Assembly: GCA_035715525.1 (NCBI GenBank)
Contig: DASTLA010000142.1
Location: 1-7,370, forward strand
From: JAHBWI01 sp035715525
GTDB lineage: Bacteria; Nitrospirota; Nitrospiria; Nitrospirales; Nitrospiraceae
Direction: 5' to 3'
DNA length: 7,370 bases
The position numbers and the translations under genes are program-made. Shown in pieces: positions 6,409 to 7,370 of this stretch. The notes beneath the pieces are model-generated. The model did not search any database and was not told where the DNA came from. It saw nothing but the letters and a program-made list of their open reading frames with translations. Within the stretch, counting starts at the first letter, position 1. Each line of letters starts with the position of its first letter.

Positions 6409-6416
6409 AGGAGGAA
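6409..6416 (+). promoter_or_regulatory. Ribosome binding site fixing the DksA-like start
   Basis: AGGAGGAA precedes ATG 6425 by about 8-10 nt. The frame is open further upstream to a GTG at 6380, but that start lies before this ribosome site and adds residues not expected in the family, so ATG 6425 is preferred. Confidence 0.75.
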
Positions 6417-6424
6417 CGACCAAC

Positions 6425-6832
6425 ATGAATCAGACGATATTGGACGAACGAACCGAGCGCATGAGGCATCAGTTGCTCACCAAGCGGCAGGAGATACAGC
6501 GACAGATCGACGAGGCATTGGCCCAGCATCGCGCGAACCAGATTCAATTGCGCGAAGAGGCGGTGGCCGACCCGGAAGACATGTCCTTGCGGGACAGCAC
6601 CGACCATCAGCAGTTGTCGATCGTGGAAGCCCGAAATCAAACCCGGAATCTGTTGGACATCGCGCTCCGCCGTCTCGACGAGGGCACCTACGGCCTCTGC
6701 GAGGACTGCCAGGCCACGATCAGCGAGCAGCGATTGAAGGCGCTGCCTTTCGCCAGACGCTGCATCGATTGCCAGCGTCATGCGGAACTGCTCGAACAGA
6801 TTGCCCGGAAGGAAGATCGCGAAGATATCTGA
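6425..6832 (+). CDS. DksA/TraR-family C4 zinc-finger protein
   Basis: This 135-aa protein has the layout of DksA/TraR proteins, which bind the secondary channel of RNA polymerase and, with or without ppGpp, alter transcription initiation. An N-terminal helix (about 7-45) and a second helix (about 60-85) would form the coiled coil. The tip carries DPEDMS at 49-54, where the acidic pair D49/D52 is kept but the Ala of the DksA tip motif DxxDxA is replaced by Ser54. The zinc finger is C92-x2-C95 ... C113-x2-C116, with the usual GTYGLCEDC and RRCIDCQ contexts. A short charged tail ends the protein. It is close to the length of E. coli DksA (151 aa), but many bacteria carry several paralogues, so this need not be the housekeeping DksA. 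It follows the SRPBCC gene by 67 bp. Confidence 0.93.
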   Translation: MNQTILDERTERMRHQLLTKRQEIQRQIDEALAQHRANQIQLREEAVADPEDMSLRDSTDHQQLSIVEARNQTRNLLDIALRRLDEGTYGLCEDCQATISEQRLKALPFARRCIDCQRHAELLEQIARKEDREDI

Positions 6833-6907
6833 TCCAACGGTTGAAGCGACTGGTAGCGATGCCGGAGGATAGTTGAACCTAAAGTTGAAGGCGCCGTCAG
6901 CAACACA

Positions 6908-6929
6908 TCAACCATCGGTTGAGAAACCG
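6908..6929 (+). other. Two overlapping, mutually exclusive hairpins at the DUF2630 start
   Basis: TCAACC (6908-6913) pairs with GGTTGA (6917-6922) around ATC. The same GGTT also pairs with AACC (6925-6928) in CGGTTGAGAAACCG (6916-6929), a 5-bp stem closed by a GAGA tetraloop of the stable GNRA type. Only one can form at a time. Both lie directly upstream of GTG 6931, and the possible TTG start (6919) is inside them. Confidence 0.4.
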
Positions 6930-6930
6930 G

Positions 6931-7188
6931 GTGGCGTCCCCGGATCAGACCAGAACCGACGAGGACATTCTCCGGCGCATCGACGCGCTCATTGCCGAGG
7001 AACATCATCTGTACCACGACAGAGAGTTGACGGTGGCGGACCGGGATCGCCTCGACCAATTGTCGGCCGAAGTGGACCCGCTGTGGGACGAATTGCGGGG
7101 GCTCAGGGCCATGCGCCGCGCGGGGGGTGCGTTCGAGCAGCCCAAGCCATCGGGCCGGGACTCCAAGCCCTCGAAAGGCGCTGAATGA
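6931..7188 (+). CDS. DUF2630 family protein
   Basis: This is a small, very charged helical protein of 85 aa from GTG 6931. The body fits DUF2630: ILRRIDALIAEEHHLYHDRELT (about 13-34), a short turn with ADRDRL, then LSAEVDPLWDELRGLRAMRRAG (about 44-65). The family is found in many bacteria and has no known biochemical role; the length is normal. The C-terminal 20 residues are Pro/Lys/Ser-rich and likely disordered. The start is uncertain. TTG 6919 would add four residues, and neither has a strong ribosome site. A good GGAGG (6864-6868) lies 4 nt before TTG 6873, but that codon is in another frame. The stop TGA (7186-7188) overlaps the next gene's ATG by 4 bp. Confidence 0.85.
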   Translation: MASPDQTRTDEDILRRIDALIAEEHHLYHDRELTVADRDRLDQLSAEVDPLWDELRGLRAMRRAGGAFEQPKPSGRDSKPSKGAE

Positions 7189-7370
7189 ACCGATCATGGG
7201 CTTGGACGGCCGCCAACGAGCGCAAAGCCATGGCGCTGCTCGGCGTAAAGGCCTATCGTCCCGGCCAACGGCAACTGATCGAAGCAGTTCTGAAAGGCCG
7301 AGATGCGCTCGGTATTCTGCCGACCGGAGGCGGCAAGTCGCTCTGCTTCCAATTGCCCTCGTTGTTCCTC
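7185..7370 (+). CDS. RecQ-family ATP-dependent DNA helicase, N-terminal fragment (runs off right edge)
   Basis: The frame begins at ATG 7185 and stays open for 62 codons to the window end. It shows the RecQ opening: LLGVKAYRPGQRQLIEAVL (residues about 18-36), with Y24, R25, P26 and Q28 of the motif 0 that reads adenine, then KGRDALGILPTGGGKSLCFQLP, where PTGGGKS (46-52) is the Walker A ATP-binding loop. RecQ helicases unwind DNA 3' to 5' using ATP during recombination and repair. The DEAH box, RQC and HRDC parts are outside the window, so a true RecQ cannot be told from a shorter RecQ-like helicase. AAAGG (7174-7178) lies 6 nt upstream and the ATGA overlap with the DUF2630 stop suggests translational coupling. 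Confidence 0.93.
   Translation, partial: MNRSWAWTAANERKAMALLGVKAYRPGQRQLIEAVLKGRDALGILPTGGGKSLCFQLPSLFL

Noticed and set aside
5569..6426. Minus-strand open frame opposite the SRPBCC gene
   Set aside because: Antisense to a well-supported DUF2892-SRPBCC protein and without any domain pattern of its own.
6873..7184. Alternative frame starting at TTG 6873 behind a good GGAGG
   Set aside because: Its translation is Arg/His/Gly-rich and lacks a domain, whereas the neighbouring frame encodes a clear DUF2630 protein. A frameshift joining the two is possible but unneeded, as DUF2630 proteins usually start near the domain.

Overview
The window is GC-rich DNA from a Gram-negative-type environmental bacterium. 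The gene styles (PAS-rich sensor kinases, a DksA/TraR zinc-finger protein, a DUF2892-SRPBCC membrane protein, a DUF2630 protein, and a Sec-exported protein with no clear family) would suit Nitrospira or a relative. That lineage is an impression from the proteins and has not been tested.

Left part, minus strand (1-2255). The first 35 codons of one sensor histidine kinase lie at the left edge (1-106). Upstream of it, in the same direction, is a complete hybrid kinase (204-2255) with two PAS domains, a NarX/DegS-type kinase core and a C-terminal NarL-type receiver that lacks a DNA-binding domain. The two kinases probably form one signalling cluster.

Middle (2256-4238). A 336-bp divergent intergenic region carries short repeats that look like regulator sites. 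It separates the kinase from a plus-strand gene (2592-3818) for a secreted 408-aa protein. That protein belongs to no family I recognise and has a duplicated internal domain. A very strong intrinsic terminator (3841-3886) ends this unit. About 350 bp of non-coding DNA follow, with a pair of half-symmetric sites 21 bp apart and a perfect 8-bp hairpin.

Right part, plus strand (4239-7370). A closely packed, probably co-transcribed run: a radical SAM/SPASM enzyme; a small basic protein whose start overlaps the enzyme's stop by one base and whose 3' end looks frameshifted; a DUF2892-SRPBCC membrane protein; a DksA/TraR-family zinc-finger protein; a DUF2630 protein; and the start of a RecQ-family helicase that overlaps the DUF2630 stop codon by 4 bp and runs off the right edge. 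The mix suggests a stress or housekeeping cluster, but no shared pathway is evident from sequence.

The points most worth a second look are the duplicated secreted protein, the radical SAM enzyme coupled to an unknown small ORF, the operator-like pair upstream of it, and two mutually exclusive hairpins at the start of the DUF2630 gene.
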